A stretch of DNA of 64,000 nucleotides from Ktedonobacter robiniae (GTDB lineage Bacteria > Chloroflexota > Ktedonobacteria > Ktedonobacterales > Ktedonobacteraceae): contig NZ_BNJG01000002.1 of the NCBI RefSeq assembly GCF_016587375.1, forward strand, positions 1-64,000, in the 5' to 3' direction. The notes below the pieces were generated by a model. It saw only the letters and a list, made by a program, of their open reading frames with translations, had not been told where the DNA came from and did no database searches. The stretch's first letter is position 1. Each line of letters starts with the position of its first letter. This document shows positions 62,523 through 64,000 of this stretch, piece by piece. A program made the position numbers and the translations under genes.

Positions 62523-63344
62523 TCAACTTATGGTTCCCTTGCAGAGAACAAAGCTGCGATATTCGACAGCGCCAGTGCGAAATGCCTCATACGTTTTTGA
62601 CCCCTGCACTCCCGCAAACAATTGGAAGATTTTTTGTAACTTCTTGGGTATTTTTTGTTGAATAAGATTCATTTTGCGCTGATTGTCAAGATCCAATGCT
62701 CTCACAACATTTGGGGTGATACATGTTTCTTCCAGCGCTACGAAACCAGCATCTTGTAGCTGCTTACGTAACATCTCAACGTGATTCTTGTTACGAAAGT
62801 CAGTAAAGAGGAAGGAGCCATGTGGGCGAAGGACTCGAAAGACTTCGCGCAGAAAATCTTCCATTGACTCGTAACAATGGGAGGATTCGATATTCACGAC
62901 TGCATCAAAGGTGTTTTCTCTAAATGGGAGCGATTGGGCATTTCCGAGGGAAAAGGAGAGTCCTTCTACCGAATACTGCTCGCGGCAGAATTGCACAGCG
63001 GTCACACAGCGATCAATACCAACCACTGATTTGGGCTGCAGATAACGCATCATGTAAGAGGCCCCTCCTCCACGTCCACACCCTATTTCCAGCACATCCA
63101 GGTTTTTTAGCGTAATCGCGCCAGCGACTGCGTGATACAATTGGATACAATAGCGATCCTTCTCATCTTCGTCTTGCAATGCTATCGCTCCTGCATCAGG
63201 TCTAAGGTCAATATATCCGTAATTCATGAAGAGCATCTGTGCTTCTTTATCTAATTGTGCCAGAGCCTGAAACCAGATTTTGAGGAGGAACCGTTTCGTG
63301 GCTGGAGAGATACGACAGGCCACATCAATCATTCCGGTTAACAT
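62523..63344 (-). CDS. Class I SAM-dependent methyltransferase
   Basis: From ATG 63344 (AGGTGA upstream) 273 residues. Motif I is VLEIGCGRGGGASYMMRYL, motif II VVGIDRCVTAVQFCREQY, then NAQSLPFRENTFDAVVNIES and FREVFRVLRPHGSFLFTDF. The pattern resembles the methyltransferases of phenolphthiotriol and related lipid or polyketide pathways, which O- or C-methylate a hydrophobic acceptor. The C-terminus (YRSFVLCKGTIS) matches that group. The acceptor cannot be deduced. Its start region overlaps the end of the decayed GlsB gene. Confidence 0.85.
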   Translation of the reverse strand: MLTGMIDVACRISPATKRFLLKIWFQALAQLDKEAQMLFMNYGYIDLRPDAGAIALQDEDEKDRYCIQLYHAVAGAITLKNLDVLEIGCGRGGGASYMMRYLQPKSVVGIDRCVTAVQFCREQYSVEGLSFSLGNAQSLPFRENTFDAVVNIESSHCYESMEDFLREVFRVLRPHGSFLFTDFRNKNHVEMLRKQLQDAGFVALEETCITPNVVRALDLDNQRKMNLIQQKIPKKLQKIFQLFAGVQGSKTYEAFRTGAVEYRSFVLCKGTIS

Positions 63345-63607
63345 ACCTTCACCTCTTCCGTATAACAAAGCGTAAGAACGCAATCAGAATATATGCACTG
63401 TTCGACGATGGCAACAATGATGCTCCCAATGAGACCAACGTTGGTACCAGAGGTCATCTGGCTCGCGAGAAAACTACCGAGAAAAGCTCCAACGAAGCCA
63501 ACCATGCTATCACTCGCGAGTCTGTAGCCACCACGACGCATAATTCGACTAAACTAGCGATTAAATCGATAACAAGTCAGATGACAATGCCTACGACACT
63601 CACACTG
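63338..63607 (-). pseudogene. GlsB/YeaQ/YmgE-type small membrane protein, decayed
   Basis: The core GFVGAFLGSFLASQMTSGTN and VGLIGSIIVAIV is the conserved glycine-rich hairpin of transglycosylase-associated (PF04226) membrane proteins. Upstream, the expected first helix is present but holds a TGA (VVGIVI-stop-LVIDLIASLVE) and a frame change near RRGGYR. Downstream the last helix is replaced by unrelated residues. Normal members have about 85 residues. Confidence 0.65.
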
Positions 63608-64000
63608 CGGCAAACATGAACGTTACAAATGTTCTATTGATCTTCTCCTTTGCATGAATACCAATGGCACATACAGTGAGAAGCATCCTTGACCTGTGAA
63701 AAGCTTCCCTTCAAAATTATTGAACGTAAAGATGCACATCAATCAGATGCACATCAATCATAGGAGATACGAATGATGTGAGTAGAGGTTTTCAGATCAA
63801 TTGAGCATAGTTTATACGCAATTCAGCTAATTCATAATGAAAGATGGGTAGAAATATGTTTGTTCCTCCTCACGTAGACTTTATCCAATCGGTAGACAAA
63901 AACGAAAGGCAGAGTAAGCTTCTCTCAAATTCTTACCAAGGAAAAAGAAGAGATGCTGACGCTGCTTACAAGGATTATACAGTATCGAAAACTCATGACA
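63608..64000. other. No supported gene; short tandem repeat
   Basis: AGATGCACATCAATC is present twice in direct tandem at 63730-63759. No gene or mobile end can be recognised up to the window edge. Confidence 0.4.

Noticed and set aside
62325..62661. Plus-strand frames after the SRPBCC gene
   Set aside because: They overlap the methyltransferase C-terminus, have no start signal and no family features.
1..64000. CRISPR array, tRNA or rRNA genes
   Set aside because: No regularly spaced direct repeats, no cloverleaf-like or rRNA-like sequence was recognised in reading both strands. This is a by-eye result, not a tRNAscan or covariance search.

Overview
The window looks like chromosome from a Ktedonobacteria-type member of the Chloroflexota. 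This is inferred from gene content only: two very long MalT-like LuxR regulators of the kind common in that class, many decayed insertion sequences of different families, many TetR and oxidoreductase genes, and mixed base composition. I see no rRNA, tRNA, CRISPR array or core housekeeping operon. This is accessory, recombination-scarred DNA.

Layout. 0.4-4.8 kb: IS6 remnant, short-chain dehydrogenase fragment, cyclase-family hydrolase, rve-type transposase, haloalkane dehalogenase. 5-9.6 kb: a frameshifted MalT-like regulator, an orphan Tn3-type terminal repeat and a tyrosine recombinase. 10.4-13.5 kb: a multiply frameshifted DDE transposase and a complete ISAs1 element with 17-bp inverted repeats and a 10-bp target duplication. 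14-17.1 kb: an internally duplicated membrane protein, then a divergent MDR oxidoreductase/TetR pair. 17.2-19.1 kb: IS607 element; then palindromes and a 260-bp MITE. 19.7-22.8 kb: decayed genes (SDR, PPC/DUF296, haloacetate dehalogenase-like, TnpB remnant). 23-26.5 kb: DUF3841, Fic, a second IS6 copy that cuts an SMI1/KNR4 gene, and an SRPBCC fragment. 27.2-28.1 kb: an IS21-like mini-element and a diverged relative. 28.6-30.4 kb: aldo/keto reductase and TetR, divergent around twin operators.

30.84-42.3 kb is bounded by 38-bp inverted repeats of Tn3 type. It carries a TnpI-like tyrosine recombinase, a candidate resolution site and an internally deleted tnpA, so it resembles a Tn4430-type transposon. 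Its cargo is a quinone-reductase-like enzyme, a serine hydrolase, an MFS exporter, a small conserved protein, an intact MalT-like regulator and a broken esterase. A second tnpA, lacking its N-terminus, abuts the right end.

44.7-48.6 kb: a TetR/PaaK-like ligase operon with a clear palindromic operator, a serine resolvase with a res-like site, and an IS66 fragment. 48.7-52.8 kb: small genes (secreted protein, zinc-ribbon/GIY-YIG nuclease-like protein, two unknowns) punctuated by strong hairpins. 53-54.9 kb: a second IS607 element with in-frame stops. 55.3-64 kb: resolvase tail, pentapeptide protein, transposase remnant, fatty acid desaturase, unknown protein, a slipin operon, an SRPBCC protein with a charged tail, a methyltransferase and a decayed GlsB/YeaQ gene.

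The regulatory logic that can be read is local: three TetR genes sit beside enzymes they probably control (two divergent, one in an operon). The genes do not form a single pathway. Much of the window is mobile DNA and its debris.
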